A stretch of DNA of 64,000 bases from Lachnospiraceae bacterium (GTDB lineage: Bacteria > Bacillota > Clostridia > Lachnospirales > Lachnospiraceae), in NCBI GenBank assembly GCA_015056865.1, contig SVFM01000010.1, positions 1 to 64,000 on the forward strand. The letters run 5' to 3'. The notes below the pieces were generated by a model. It did no database searches. It was not told the origin of the DNA and was given only the letters and a program-made list of their open reading frames with translations. A program made the position numbers and the translations under genes. Positions 36,211 through 44,995 of this stretch are shown one piece after another; positions within the stretch are counted from its first letter, which is position 1; every line of letters begins with the position of its first letter.

Positions 36211-36906
36211 ATGCGAAGAATTTTATTAAAGCTCAGCGGAGAAGCGCTGGCCGGGGAGAAGAAAACCGGATTTGATGAGGAGACCGTCCGAAAAGTAGCG
36301 CTACAGGTAAAACAGTTGGTGGATGACGGAATGCAAGTAGGTATTGTGACCGGAGGCGGTAATTTTTGGAGGGGGCGCTCCAGTGAAAGGATCGACCGGA
36401 CCAAGGCGGATCAGATCGGTATGTTAGCCACTGTGATGAACTGTATCTACGTTTCGGAGATTTTCCGCAGTGAAGGTATGAACACCAGTGTGATGACACC
36501 CTTTCAATGTGGGGCCTTTACAACATTGTTTTCCAAGGATGGGGCAAATGAATGCTTTGAAAAAGGAATGGTAGTATTTTTCGCAGGCGGTACGGGCCAT
36601 CCCTATTTTTCAACGGATACGGGCGTGGTATTGAGAGCTATTGAGGTGGAGGCAGAGGTGATCCTGCTGGCCAAGTCTATTGACGGTGTGTACAGTGATG
36701 ATCCCAACAAAAATCCGGCAGCAGTGAAATATGATGAGGTTACCATCGATGAGGTGATTGCTAAGAATCTTCAGGTGGTGGATATGACCGCATCTATTCT
36801 GGCCAGAGATAATAAAATGCCCATGTGGGTATTTGGGCTGAACGAGGAGAACAGTATTGTGAATACCCTGAAGGGTGATTTCAACGGAACGAAAGTAATC
36901 GTATAA
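36211..36906 (+). CDS. pyrH: UMP kinase
   Basis: PyrH phosphorylates UMP to UDP and belongs to the amino-acid kinase fold. The 231 residues show KLSGEALAGEKKTGFDEE, the glycine-rich VTGGGNFWRGR, LATVMNC and the AGGTGHPYFSTDTG phosphate-binding block. The gap after the preceding terminator (36127-36210) contains a TATAAT at 36171-36176 but no well-spaced -35, so the promoter is undefined. The gene starts the conserved run pyrH-frr-uppS-cdsA-dxr-rseP. Confidence 0.96.
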   Translation: MRRILLKLSGEALAGEKKTGFDEETVRKVALQVKQLVDDGMQVGIVTGGGNFWRGRSSERIDRTKADQIGMLATVMNCIYVSEIFRSEGMNTSVMTPFQCGAFTTLFSKDGANECFEKGMVVFFAGGTGHPYFSTDTGVVLRAIEVEAEVILLAKSIDGVYSDDPNKNPAAVKYDEVTIDEVIAKNLQVVDMTASILARDNKMPMWVFGLNEENSIVNTLKGDFNGTKVIV

Positions 36907-36930
36907 TAAAGAAAAGGAGAGTAAATAATT

Positions 36931-37482
36931 ATGGACGCAAGATTACAGCAGTATGAGGATAAAATGAAGAAGGCATGCGAGTATCTGACAGCAGATCTGG
37001 CAGGCATTCGTGCAGGACGAGCCAACCCCCATGTGCTTGACAAGCTGAGAGTTGACTACTACGGAACCCCTACCCCGATTCAGCAGGTGGGCAATGTGAC
37101 AGTTCCTGAGGCAAGGATCCTGCAGATCGCACCCTGGGAGAAATCTCTGATCAAAGCGATCGAGAAAGCTATTCTGGCTTCCGATATCGGTATCACACCT
37201 TCCAATGATGGCAGTGTGATCCGTCTGGTGTTCCCTGAGGTGACCGAGGAGAGAAGAAAAGACCTTGTAAAAGATATTAAGAAGAAGGGTGAGGAAGGAA
37301 AGGTTGCCATCCGTAACATCCGCCGTGACGGCAATGATGCCTTCAAGAAATTGTCCAAGGGAGAGGTTTCCGAGGATGAGATCAAGCAGCTGGGCGATGA
37401 GCTTCAGAAGATGACCGACAAGTTCATCAAGGACATTGATGGCATGGTAGATGCCAAGACAAAGGAGATTATGACTGTATAA
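36931..37482 (+). CDS. frr: Ribosome recycling factor
   Basis: RRF separates ribosomal subunits after termination together with EF-G. The 183-residue protein has the family pattern: MKKACEYLTADLAGIRAGRANPHVLDKL at the start, YYGTPTPIQQVGNVTVPEAR, then SDIGITPSNDGSVIRL and the helical C-terminus rich in charged residues. It follows pyrH by 24 bases, the usual order in Firmicutes, with AAAAGGAGAG as ribosome-binding region. Confidence 0.97.
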   Translation: MDARLQQYEDKMKKACEYLTADLAGIRAGRANPHVLDKLRVDYYGTPTPIQQVGNVTVPEARILQIAPWEKSLIKAIEKAILASDIGITPSNDGSVIRLVFPEVTEERRKDLVKDIKKKGEEGKVAIRNIRRDGNDAFKKLSKGEVSEDEIKQLGDELQKMTDKFIKDIDGMVDAKTKEIMTV

Positions 37483-37491
37483 AAAACTCTG

Positions 37492-37530
37492 CGGGAGTTC
37501 AAGGGCCGTGCAGACGCCTGAGAACTTCCG
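37492..37530 (+). other. Hairpin between frr and uppS
   Basis: CGGGAGTTC (37492-37500) pairs with GAACTTCCG (37522-37530) with one G-U, around a 21-base interior. There is no T tract, so it is more likely a processing or attenuation hairpin than a terminator. Confidence 0.5.
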
Positions 37531-37581
37531 TTTGGTTAATCTATGCATTCATATAATGAATTTGTCGGAAGGACTGAAATT

Positions 37582-38298
37582 ATGGAAGAATTGAGAATGC
37601 CGAGGCATGTGGCGATCATATTAGACGGAAATGGCAGATGGGCTAAGGCCAAAGGCATGCCCAGGACATATGGACATACCCAGGGTGCCAAGACGGTGGA
37701 GGTGATCTGCGAGGAGGCTTACAAGATGGGGATCAGCTACTTGACAGTCTACGCCTTTTCTACGGAGAACTGGAAACGTCCCAGCGATGAGGTTGCTGCA
37801 CTGATGAAGCTGCTTCGAAATTATATGAAAACCTGCTTGAAAACAGCAGAGAAAAATCGGATGTGTGTCCGCGTAATTGGTGATAAGACCGGCCTGGATG
37901 AGGATATCCGTAAGCGAATCCAGGAGCTGGAGGAAGCTACCAAAGATAATGATGGCCTGCATTTTCAGATTGCTATCAATTATGGAGGCAGGGATGAGAT
38001 CAGACGTGCGGTGCAGAAGATAGCAGAGCAAGCGGCCGGGGGCAATGTGGCACCGGAGGAGATTACAGAACAGACCATCAGTGATATGCTGGATACCCAT
38101 GGACTGCCGGAGCCGGATCTGCTGATCCGTACCTGTGGAGAACAGCGGATATCCAACTTTCTATTGTGGCAGTTGGCCTATACGGAGTTTTATTTTACGC
38201 CTGTGGCATGGCCGGATTTTTCAAAAGAAGAATTACTGAAAGCTGTAGAGGCATATAATCAAAGAGACAGAAGATATGGCCTGGTAAAGGAGGGATGA
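37582..38298 (+). CDS. uppS: Undecaprenyl diphosphate synthase (isoprenyl transferase)
   Basis: UppS makes the C55 lipid carrier for peptidoglycan. The 238-residue protein has ILDGNGRWAKAKGMPRTYGH with the catalytic Asp, VYAFSTENWKRP and the C-terminal LLIRTCGEQRISNFLLWQ. The last motif is usually RTSGE, and here the Ser is Cys. ATG 37582 is supported by GGAAGGA 8 bases upstream. The in-frame ATG at 37543 sits 39 bases earlier without such a site. cdsA begins 3 bases after the stop. Confidence 0.95.
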   Translation: MEELRMPRHVAIILDGNGRWAKAKGMPRTYGHTQGAKTVEVICEEAYKMGISYLTVYAFSTENWKRPSDEVAALMKLLRNYMKTCLKTAEKNRMCVRVIGDKTGLDEDIRKRIQELEEATKDNDGLHFQIAINYGGRDEIRRAVQKIAEQAAGGNVAPEEITEQTISDMLDTHGLPEPDLLIRTCGEQRISNFLLWQLAYTEFYFTPVAWPDFSKEELLKAVEAYNQRDRRYGLVKEG

Positions 38299-38301
38299 TA
38301 T

Positions 38302-39126
38302 ATGTTTTGGACCAGAGTTTTGAGCGGAGTGATCCTGGTGATCCTGGCACTGGTTGCATTTATCTTTGGCGGGCCGATCTTGGCAGCCTCCTTGTTGTTG
38401 ATCTCTCTGGTGGCGTATCTTGAATTGGCCAAGGCTACAGGGATTCAGGAAAAGGGCAAGCCATGGAATGGACTTGTTTTGACAGGACTGATGGGGGTAA
38501 TTGCCTATTATACCACCGTATATTTTGCAAAGGAAAGTTTTTTGCAGTATATGGTGTTACTGGGTGTGCTTTTGCTCCTTTTATTTGTGTATGTGGCTCG
38601 TTTCCCAAAATTTCGATCAGAGCAGGTGTTTGCCGCCTTTTTTGCTTTTGTGTATGCTCCGGTGATGTTTTCTTTTATGTATCAGACCAGAGTTTTGCCT
38701 TACGGACAGTATATTGTGTGGCTGATCCTGATCTGTTCCTGGGGGTGTGATACCTGTGCTTATGCAGTAGGAATGTTGATCGGAAAGCATAAAATCTTCC
38801 CGGTACTTAGCCCGAAGAAGTCCTTGGAAGGATGTATCGGCGGTGTGGTAGGAGCTATGCTGATCGGATGGATCTACAGCCATTTTGTGGTGAATCCGGC
38901 GGTGGAAGGTCAAACGGTGGATCTGATCATTGTGCTGATCTGTGGATTAGGTGCTGTATGCAGTCAGGTGGGAGATCTGGCAGCTTCTGCGATCAAGCGC
39001 AATCATGACATTAAAGATTATGGAAAGCTGATCCCGGGGCACGGTGGAATTATGGATCGTTTTGACAGTGTGATCGTGACAGCACCGCTGATTTATTTTA
39101 TGGCGGCATTATTTATCAAAGGATGA
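38302..39126 (+). CDS. cdsA: Phosphatidate cytidylyltransferase
   Basis: CdsA makes CDP-diacylglycerol from phosphatidate and CTP for phospholipid synthesis. The 274-residue membrane protein has about eight hydrophobic segments and the C-terminal signature SQVGDLAASAIKRNHDIKDY followed by GKLIPGHGGIMDRFDS. GAAGGAGG precedes the ATG. It lies between uppS and dxr in the common Firmicutes order. Confidence 0.96.
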   Translation: MFWTRVLSGVILVILALVAFIFGGPILAASLLLISLVAYLELAKATGIQEKGKPWNGLVLTGLMGVIAYYTTVYFAKESFLQYMVLLGVLLLLLFVYVARFPKFRSEQVFAAFFAFVYAPVMFSFMYQTRVLPYGQYIVWLILICSWGCDTCAYAVGMLIGKHKIFPVLSPKKSLEGCIGGVVGAMLIGWIYSHFVVNPAVEGQTVDLIIVLICGLGAVCSQVGDLAASAIKRNHDIKDYGKLIPGHGGIMDRFDSVIVTAPLIYFMAALFIKG

Positions 39127-39130
39127 GAAG

Positions 39131-40273
39131 ATGAAAAAATTAGGTATATTAGGCTCCACCGGCTCCATAGGAACCCAGGCGCTGGAGGTGGCACGGGAAA
39201 ATCCGGAACTGGTTGTAACAGCTCTGGCTGCCGGCAGTAATGTAGACTTGATGGAGAAGCAGATCCGGGAGTTTCATCCCAGGATGGCTGTAATGTGGAA
39301 TGAGAAGGCTGCATCGGATTTAAAGAATCGGGTGGCGGATCTGGATATCAGGATAGGCTGTGGCATGGAAGGATTGTTGGAAATTGCGGCTTCCGACCAG
39401 GTGGAGGTATTATTGACGGCTGTGGTGGGAATGATTGGTATCAGACCTACGATTGCGGCCATAGAGAGTGGCAAGACCATCGCACTGGCAAACAAGGAGA
39501 CATTGGTAACTGCAGGGCATATCATCATGCCGCTGGCAAAGCGGTGTCAGGTGCCCATCCTTCCGGTAGACAGTGAGCATAGTGCGATCTTTCAGTCATT
39601 GAACGGAGAACCAAAGGAAAGGATTGAGAAAATACTGCTGACAGCTTCCGGTGGGCCTTTCCGTGGCAAAACAAGACAGGAGCTTTTGGATATCCGTGTG
39701 GAGGATGCCTTAAAACATCCCAATTGGGCTATGGGCAGGAAGATCACCATTGATTCTTCCACACTGGTAAATAAAGGTCTTGAGGTAATAGAGGCAAGAT
39801 GGTTGTTTGACGTGCTGCCTGAGCAGATTCAGGTGGTGGTGCATCCTCAGAGCATTATCCATTCCATGGTGCAGTATGTGGACGGTGGCATTATGGCGCA
39901 GCTGGGCGTACCGGACATGAAGCTTCCCATACAGTATGCGCTTTTTTATCCCGACAGAAGACCCATGGGCGGTCGCCGTGTGGACTTTTTTGCCTTAGGG
40001 CAGTTGACCTTTGAAGAGCCTGACATAGAAGCTTTTCCCGGCCTTAGGCTGGCTTATCAGGCATTGCGGGAGGGCGGCAGTATGCCTACCGTTTATAATG
40101 CGGCCAACGAGAAGGCGGTCAGTTTGTTTTTGGATCGCAAGATCAGTTATTTACAAATTCCGGAATTGATAGAAGCTTCCATGCAGAACCATAAAAAGAT
40201 TGATAATCCGAATGTAGAGCAGATCCTGCAGACGGAAGCAGAGGTTTATGAATATATTTTAACAGAGGTGTAA
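39131..40273 (+). CDS. dxr: 1-deoxy-D-xylulose-5-phosphate reductoisomerase
   Basis: Dxr converts DXP to 2-C-methylerythritol 4-phosphate with NADPH, the second step of the MEP isoprenoid route that supplies UppS. The 380 residues show the Rossmann start ILGSTGSIGTQALEV, metal and substrate motifs PVDSEHSAIFQ, ASGGPFRG and NWAMGRKITIDSSTLVNKG, and the helical C-terminal domain. It follows cdsA by 4 bases. Confidence 0.97.
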   Translation: MKKLGILGSTGSIGTQALEVARENPELVVTALAAGSNVDLMEKQIREFHPRMAVMWNEKAASDLKNRVADLDIRIGCGMEGLLEIAASDQVEVLLTAVVGMIGIRPTIAAIESGKTIALANKETLVTAGHIIMPLAKRCQVPILPVDSEHSAIFQSLNGEPKERIEKILLTASGGPFRGKTRQELLDIRVEDALKHPNWAMGRKITIDSSTLVNKGLEVIEARWLFDVLPEQIQVVVHPQSIIHSMVQYVDGGIMAQLGVPDMKLPIQYALFYPDRRPMGGRRVDFFALGQLTFEEPDIEAFPGLRLAYQALREGGSMPTVYNAANEKAVSLFLDRKISYLQIPELIEASMQNHKKIDNPNVEQILQTEAEVYEYILTEV

Positions 40274-40285
40274 CAGACAGGAATG

Positions 40286-41365
40286 ATGACGTTTATTTTG
40301 TTTGTACTGGTTTTTGGCATTGTAGTTTTGTCCCATGAATTCGGGCATTTTCTTATTGCCAAGCTCAATGGTATACATGTGGTTGAGTTTTCCGTGGGCA
40401 TGGGGCCTACACTGTTTTCTTTTCATAAAAAAGAGACAAAGTATTCTCTGAAACTTTTGCCCATCGGCGGTGCATGTATGTTTGAAGGCGAAGATGGGTT
40501 GGAGACCAAGAAAAATGATGAATTGACAGAGGGAGAACTGGAACCTGTGGATGATTCCGGATCCTTTTTGAAGGCCAAGGTGTGGGCCAGGATCTCTACG
40601 GTGGCGGCAGGCCCTATCTTTAATTTTATTTTAGCCTTTGTCTTTGCTGTGGTTTTGGTATCCCTCAATCCTACGGATCTGCCGGAGGTAAAAGCGGTAG
40701 TTGACGGCGGGGCGGCCCAGGAGGCAGGGCTTGCTGCAGGTGACAGGATTTTGTCTATTGACGGAGAAAAGACCTATCTGTTTCGCGATATCCAGCTGAT
40801 GTTCGCGGCCAGCAGGGGCAAGGATATGGAGATTACCTACGAGAGAGCAGGCGAGAAAAATACCGTTACCCTGACTCCGGTATATAATGAAGAGGCCGGA
40901 ACCTGGCAGATGGGTATATATGGTGGCACTTATGAGCAGAGCAAAGGGCTCGGGGTACTGCGGGATGCATGGTATGAGCTGCGTTATTGTGTGCGGGCTA
41001 CCTACAAGAGCATTGGGATGCTGCTGACAGGGAATTTTAATCGGGAGGACGTGGCAGGACCGGTGGGTATTGCGGTCAATGTGGTGGGCAAGACCTATGA
41101 CACAGCAAAGGAGTACGGTGTTTCCACAGTTGTGCTCAGCATGATGAATATTGTGTTGTTGCTTTCGGTAAATCTGGGTATTTTGAATCTGTTGCCGCTA
41201 CCTGCTTTGGATGGAGGAAGATTGGTCTTTTTACTGATAGAAGTGATTCGGGGTAAACCAATCCCGCCGGACAAGGAAGGCATCGTGCATTTTATCGGTA
41301 TGGTATTTTTCCTGGGATTGATGGTAGTGGTATTGTTTAACGATCTGGTAAATATTTTTGGATGA
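40286..41365 (+). CDS. rseP: RseP-type intramembrane zinc metalloprotease (site-2 protease)
   Basis: The 359-residue membrane protease has an N-terminal SHEFGHFLIAKLNG (HExxH in the first membrane segment), a central PDZ domain (VDGGAAQEAGLAAGDRILSIDG) and the C-terminal LLPLPALDGGRLVF metal-binding LDG motif, with about four membrane segments. Such enzymes cut anti-sigma factors and signal peptide remnants. ATGs at 40283 and 40286 are adjacent. The later has slightly better spacing from CAGGA. ispG, which commonly follows, is absent here. Confidence 0.94.
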   Translation: MTFILFVLVFGIVVLSHEFGHFLIAKLNGIHVVEFSVGMGPTLFSFHKKETKYSLKLLPIGGACMFEGEDGLETKKNDELTEGELEPVDDSGSFLKAKVWARISTVAAGPIFNFILAFVFAVVLVSLNPTDLPEVKAVVDGGAAQEAGLAAGDRILSIDGEKTYLFRDIQLMFAASRGKDMEITYERAGEKNTVTLTPVYNEEAGTWQMGIYGGTYEQSKGLGVLRDAWYELRYCVRATYKSIGMLLTGNFNREDVAGPVGIAVNVVGKTYDTAKEYGVSTVVLSMMNIVLLLSVNLGILNLLPLPALDGGRLVFLLIEVIRGKPIPPDKEGIVHFIGMVFFLGLMVVVLFNDLVNIFG

Positions 41366-41376
41366 CACGGAAGTTT

Positions 41377-41405
41377 TTGACATTGCGCAAAAAAAATAAT
41401 ATAAT
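41377..41405 (+). promoter_or_regulatory. Consensus promoter of apt
   Basis: TTGACA (41377-41382), 17 bases, TATAAT (41400-41405) is a perfect consensus. Transcription should start near 41412, giving a short leader of about 18 bases. It marks the end of the uppS-rseP transcription unit. Confidence 0.9.
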
Positions 41406-41429
41406 ACAATGCAAAGGAGAAGGTGGGCT

Positions 41430-41954
41430 ATGAAACAGTTGGAAGAGTATGTAAAAAGTATTCCGGATTTTCCGGAAAAGGGTATTATTTTCAGAGATGT
41501 GACCAGCGTTTTACAGGATGCGGACGGTCTTCATCTTGCGGTGGATACCATGCAGGACTTGGTAAAGGATCTGGAGTATGATGTGGTGGCAGGTCCTGAA
41601 TCCAGAGGATTTATTTTTGGCACACCTATTGCATATAATAATCACAAGCCTTTCGTACTGATCCGTAAGAGCGGCAAGCTGCCCCGGGAGACCATTCAAA
41701 AAGAATATGCGCTGGAATACGGAACAGCTGTAATCGAAATGCACAAGGATTCCATACAGCCCGGCCAGAAGGTATTGATCGTGGATGACCTTATTGCTAC
41801 AGGAGGAACCACCAAGGCCATGATTGAGCTGGTGGAGGAACTGGGCGGTCAGGTGGTTGGCATTGTAGTGCTGATCGAACTGAAGGGATTGAAAGGCAGA
41901 GACCTGCTGAAGGGATATCGTTTGGACGCTGCGATCCAATACGAAGGAAAATAG
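41430..41954 (+). CDS. apt: Adenine phosphoribosyltransferase
   Basis: Apt salvages adenine with PRPP to AMP. The 174 residues contain IPDFPEKGIIFRDVTSVL, the flexible-loop region GPESRGFIFG and the PRPP-binding VLIVDDLIATGGTTKA. The ATG at 41430 is preferred over an in-frame start at 41409, because AAAGGAGAAGG lies just before it and the promoter leaves room for only a short leader. relA/spoT follows after 27 bases. This apt-relA order is common in Firmicutes and joins purine salvage to the stringent response. Confidence 0.96.
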   Translation: MKQLEEYVKSIPDFPEKGIIFRDVTSVLQDADGLHLAVDTMQDLVKDLEYDVVAGPESRGFIFGTPIAYNNHKPFVLIRKSGKLPRETIQKEYALEYGTAVIEMHKDSIQPGQKVLIVDDLIATGGTTKAMIELVEELGGQVVGIVVLIELKGLKGRDLLKGYRLDAAIQYEGK

Positions 41955-41981
41955 ATTTTTTAGTCAGGTGGCTGATGAAGT

Positions 41982-44282
41982 ATGACGGAAGAAAAGAGAG
42001 AACTTGCCATGGATGATGGCAGAATCAGCAAAATACAGGATGGAATGGCACCCGATGAATTGTATCAGGTGCTTATAAAGCGTGTGCAATTATATCATCC
42101 ATCAGATGATATTTCCATGATCGAAAAGGCTTATCTTATTGCAAAAGAAGCTCATAAAGATCAGCGGCGTAAGTCCGGGGAACCTTATATCATCCACCCC
42201 CTGAATGTGGGGATCATCCTTGCCGATCTGGAGTTGGATAAGGAAACCATTGTGGCGGGACTTTTGCATGACGTGGTGGAAGATACCATTATGACCATGG
42301 AGGCATTGACAAAGGAGTTTGGTGATGATGTGGCTTTGCTGGTAGATGGTGTTACCAAACTGGAAAAGCTGCCCCTTACCAGTGAACATGTGCAGGCAGG
42401 AGATACGAAACTTGAGATGCAGGCGGAAAATCTGAGAAAGATGTTCCTTGCCATGGCCAAGGATATCCGGGTGATCATGCTGAAACTGGCGGACAGGCTT
42501 CATAACATGCGTACGCTGAAGTATCAGGAACCGGACAGACAACAGCGGATCGCAAGGGAGACCATAGAGGTGTATTGTCCCATTGCCCAGAGGCTTGGTA
42601 TCTCCAAACTAAAAGTAGAATTGGATGACCTTTCGTTGAAATATTTGGAGCCTGAGGTCTATTACGATCTGGTGGATAAGATTGCTGTGCGTAAAAGCGT
42701 GCGGGAGAGCTATATCCAAAGCATTGTAAGTGAGGTCAGTGAGCATATTGTAGGGGCCGGCATCAAGGCCAAGATTGACGGAAGAGTGAAGCATTTTTTC
42801 AGTATCTATAAAAAGATGAAGAACCAGGATAAGACCCTGGATCAGATTTATGACTTGTTTGCCATTCGTATCATTGTAGATACGGTAAAGGATTGTTATG
42901 CAGCCCTCGGCGTGATCCATGAAATGTATAAGCCCATTCCCGGCAGGTTTAAGGACTATATTGCCATGCCCAAGGTAAATATGTATCAGTCCCTGCATAC
43001 CACTCTTATCGGTTCCAGCGGACAGCCCTTTGAGGTGCAGATCCGTACCTTTGAGATGCACAAAGCCGCAGAATACGGAATTGCGGCCCACTGGAAGTAC
43101 AAGGAAGGTGTGGACGGCAAAAAGGGCAAGGAGCAGGAGGAAGAGAAGCTTACCTGGCTGCGCCAGATTCTGGAATGGCAGAGAGACAACACGGATAATC
43201 GGGAGTTTATGAGCCTGCTTAAGAGTGATCTGGATCTTTTTTCAGACAATGTATATTGTTTCACACCCAGCGGCGATGTAAAGAATCTGCCGGTTGGTTC
43301 TACTCCCATAGATTTTGCCTACAGTATTCACAGTGCCGTGGGCAATAAGATGGTGGGAGCCAGAGTCAACGGGAAGCTGGTTACTATAGATTATGAATTA
43401 AAAAACGGAGACCGAGTTGAGATCATTACTTCCCAGAATTCCAGAGGCCCCAGCCGTGACTGGCTGAATCTGGTAAAGAGTACCCAGGCGAAGAATAAGA
43501 TCAATCAATGGTTTCGTAATGAGTTAAAAGAAGACAATATTGTCAAAGGTAAGGAATTGCTGATCTCCTATTGTAAGGCGAAGGCTGTCAATATGCCAGA
43601 GCTGATGAAACCGGAATACATGGAAAATATTATGCGCAAGTATGGTTTCCGGGATTGGGACAGCGTGCTGGCTGCCATCGGTCATGGAGGTCTGAAGGAG
43701 GGCCAGATCGTCAATAAGATGATCGAATATTATGACCGCGATCATCAGAAGGAGATGACCAACGAGGAAATTCTGGCAAGTATTGCGGAAAGCAGCCTGG
43801 ATTCCAAGCAAATGAAGGCCAAGTCCAAGGGCGGTATCACGGTAAAGGGAATCACAGATGTATCAGTGCGTTTTTCCAAGTGTTGTTCCCCTGTACCCGG
43901 AGATGAGATTGTTGGTTTTGTCACCAGAGGCCGAGGGGTATCTATCCACCGTACAGACTGTATCAATGTGCTAAGTCTCCCGGAGGAGGAACGGGTAAGA
44001 CTGATCGAGGCGGACTGGCAGACCCCTGAAGCCGGAGATGAGAAGTATTTTGTAGAGATCAATATTTACGCAAACAACCGCAACGGACTGCTTGCAGATA
44101 TGACCAGAATACTGACGGAGAAGGATATAAATATCCTTTCTCTTCACACAAGAGTAAATAAGCAGGAGCTGGCTACCATCCAGGTTTCCTTTGAGATTGA
44201 AAACCGGGAGAAGCTGAATCATATTGTAGATAAGATCCGCAATATTGAAAGCGTGATCGATATCGAGAGAACAACAGGCTGA
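41982..44282 (+). CDS. relA: Bifunctional (p)ppGpp synthetase/hydrolase, RelA/SpoT family
   Basis: The 766-residue Rel protein has an N-terminal HD hydrolase domain with intact HDVVEDT (His96-Asp97), a nucleotidyltransferase synthetase domain (VKHFFSIYKKM near residue 273, then YDLFAIRIIVD), a TGS domain (YCFTPSGDVKNLPVGSTPID) and a C-terminal ACT domain. Intact HD and synthetase motifs imply that it both makes and degrades (p)ppGpp, the standard single long Rel of Firmicutes. It follows apt closely and precedes an MBL hydrolase by 17 bases. Confidence 0.96.
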   Translation: MTEEKRELAMDDGRISKIQDGMAPDELYQVLIKRVQLYHPSDDISMIEKAYLIAKEAHKDQRRKSGEPYIIHPLNVGIILADLELDKETIVAGLLHDVVEDTIMTMEALTKEFGDDVALLVDGVTKLEKLPLTSEHVQAGDTKLEMQAENLRKMFLAMAKDIRVIMLKLADRLHNMRTLKYQEPDRQQRIARETIEVYCPIAQRLGISKLKVELDDLSLKYLEPEVYYDLVDKIAVRKSVRESYIQSIVSEVSEHIVGAGIKAKIDGRVKHFFSIYKKMKNQDKTLDQIYDLFAIRIIVDTVKDCYAALGVIHEMYKPIPGRFKDYIAMPKVNMYQSLHTTLIGSSGQPFEVQIRTFEMHKAAEYGIAAHWKYKEGVDGKKGKEQEEEKLTWLRQILEWQRDNTDNREFMSLLKSDLDLFSDNVYCFTPSGDVKNLPVGSTPIDFAYSIHSAVGNKMVGARVNGKLVTIDYELKNGDRVEIITSQNSRGPSRDWLNLVKSTQAKNKINQWFRNELKEDNIVKGKELLISYCKAKAVNMPELMKPEYMENIMRKYGFRDWDSVLAAIGHGGLKEGQIVNKMIEYYDRDHQKEMTNEEILASIAESSLDSKQMKAKSKGGITVKGITDVSVRFSKCCSPVPGDEIVGFVTRGRGVSIHRTDCINVLSLPEEERVRLIEADWQTPEAGDEKYFVEINIYANNRNGLLADMTRILTEKDINILSLHTRVNKQELATIQVSFEIENREKLNHIVDKIRNIESVIDIERTTG

Positions 44283-44299
44283 CAGAAAGGATTTATGGA

Positions 44300-44929
44300 A
44301 TGTCAAATATAAAAGTTGCGCGCATGGTAGTAGGTAATCTGGGCACAAATTGTTATCTGATCTATCGGGAGGAGAGCAAGGAAGCCATCATAGTAGATCC
44401 GGCTGACTGTGGCGAACAAATTTTTCAAAAACTGCAAAGTCAGGGATTTACGGTCAGTGCTATTTTGTTAACCCATGCACACTTCGATCACGTGCTTGGC
44501 GCAAGTGATCTGCGCAGGGTATCCGGGGCAAAGTTATATGCTTTGGAGGAGGAACGTCCCCTGTGCGAGAATTCTGAAACCAATGTATCTGCCATGGTGG
44601 GGCGTCCCTGTACCATCAGGCCAAACACTTACGTGGTGGACGGTCAGGAATTGGAGTTGGCAGGTATGACCTGCAAGGTGATAGCTACCCCCGGTCACAC
44701 CGCAGGAAGTTGCTGTTATTATTTTGAAGAAGCGGAGGTTTTGATCTGCGGCGATACTATTTTTCAGGAGTCTGTAGGGCGTACAGATCTGCCCACGGGT
44801 AGCGCCAGCCAGCTGGTGCGTTCCATCCGGGAAAGGATTTTTACATTGCCGGAAGAAACCCAGCTGTTTCCGGGGCATGGAGACAGCACCACAGTGGGGC
44901 ACGAGAAGAAGTATAATCCGTTTTGCTAA
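44300..44929 (+). CDS. MBL-fold metallohydrolase, glyoxalase II-like
   Basis: The 209-residue protein has the complete metallo-beta-lactamase set: THAHFDHVLG, TPGHTAGSCCYYF, ICGDTIFQESVGRTDLP and a final LFPGHGDSTTVG. It belongs to the short glyoxalase II-like/YcbL branch whose substrates are thioesters or unknown. It is a usual neighbour of relA in clostridia. A hairpin follows before hemZ, so it may end or attenuate the transcript. Confidence 0.92.
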   Translation: MSNIKVARMVVGNLGTNCYLIYREESKEAIIVDPADCGEQIFQKLQSQGFTVSAILLTHAHFDHVLGASDLRRVSGAKLYALEEERPLCENSETNVSAMVGRPCTIRPNTYVVDGQELELAGMTCKVIATPGHTAGSCCYYFEEAEVLICGDTIFQESVGRTDLPTGSASQLVRSIRERIFTLPEETQLFPGHGDSTTVGHEKKYNPFC

Positions 44930-44942
44930 AAGATAAGATACT

Positions 44943-44967
44943 GGGCTCCGCCTTTAGGTGGGGCTCG
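44943..44967 (+). other. GC-rich hairpin between MBL hydrolase and hemZ
   Basis: GGGCTCCGCC (44944-44953) and GGTGGGGCTC pair with several G-U and one mismatch around TTTA, followed by GTTT only. It could be a weak terminator. Confidence 0.4.
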
Positions 44968-44995
44968 TTTGATAAAAATAGAAAGGGAAATTAGT

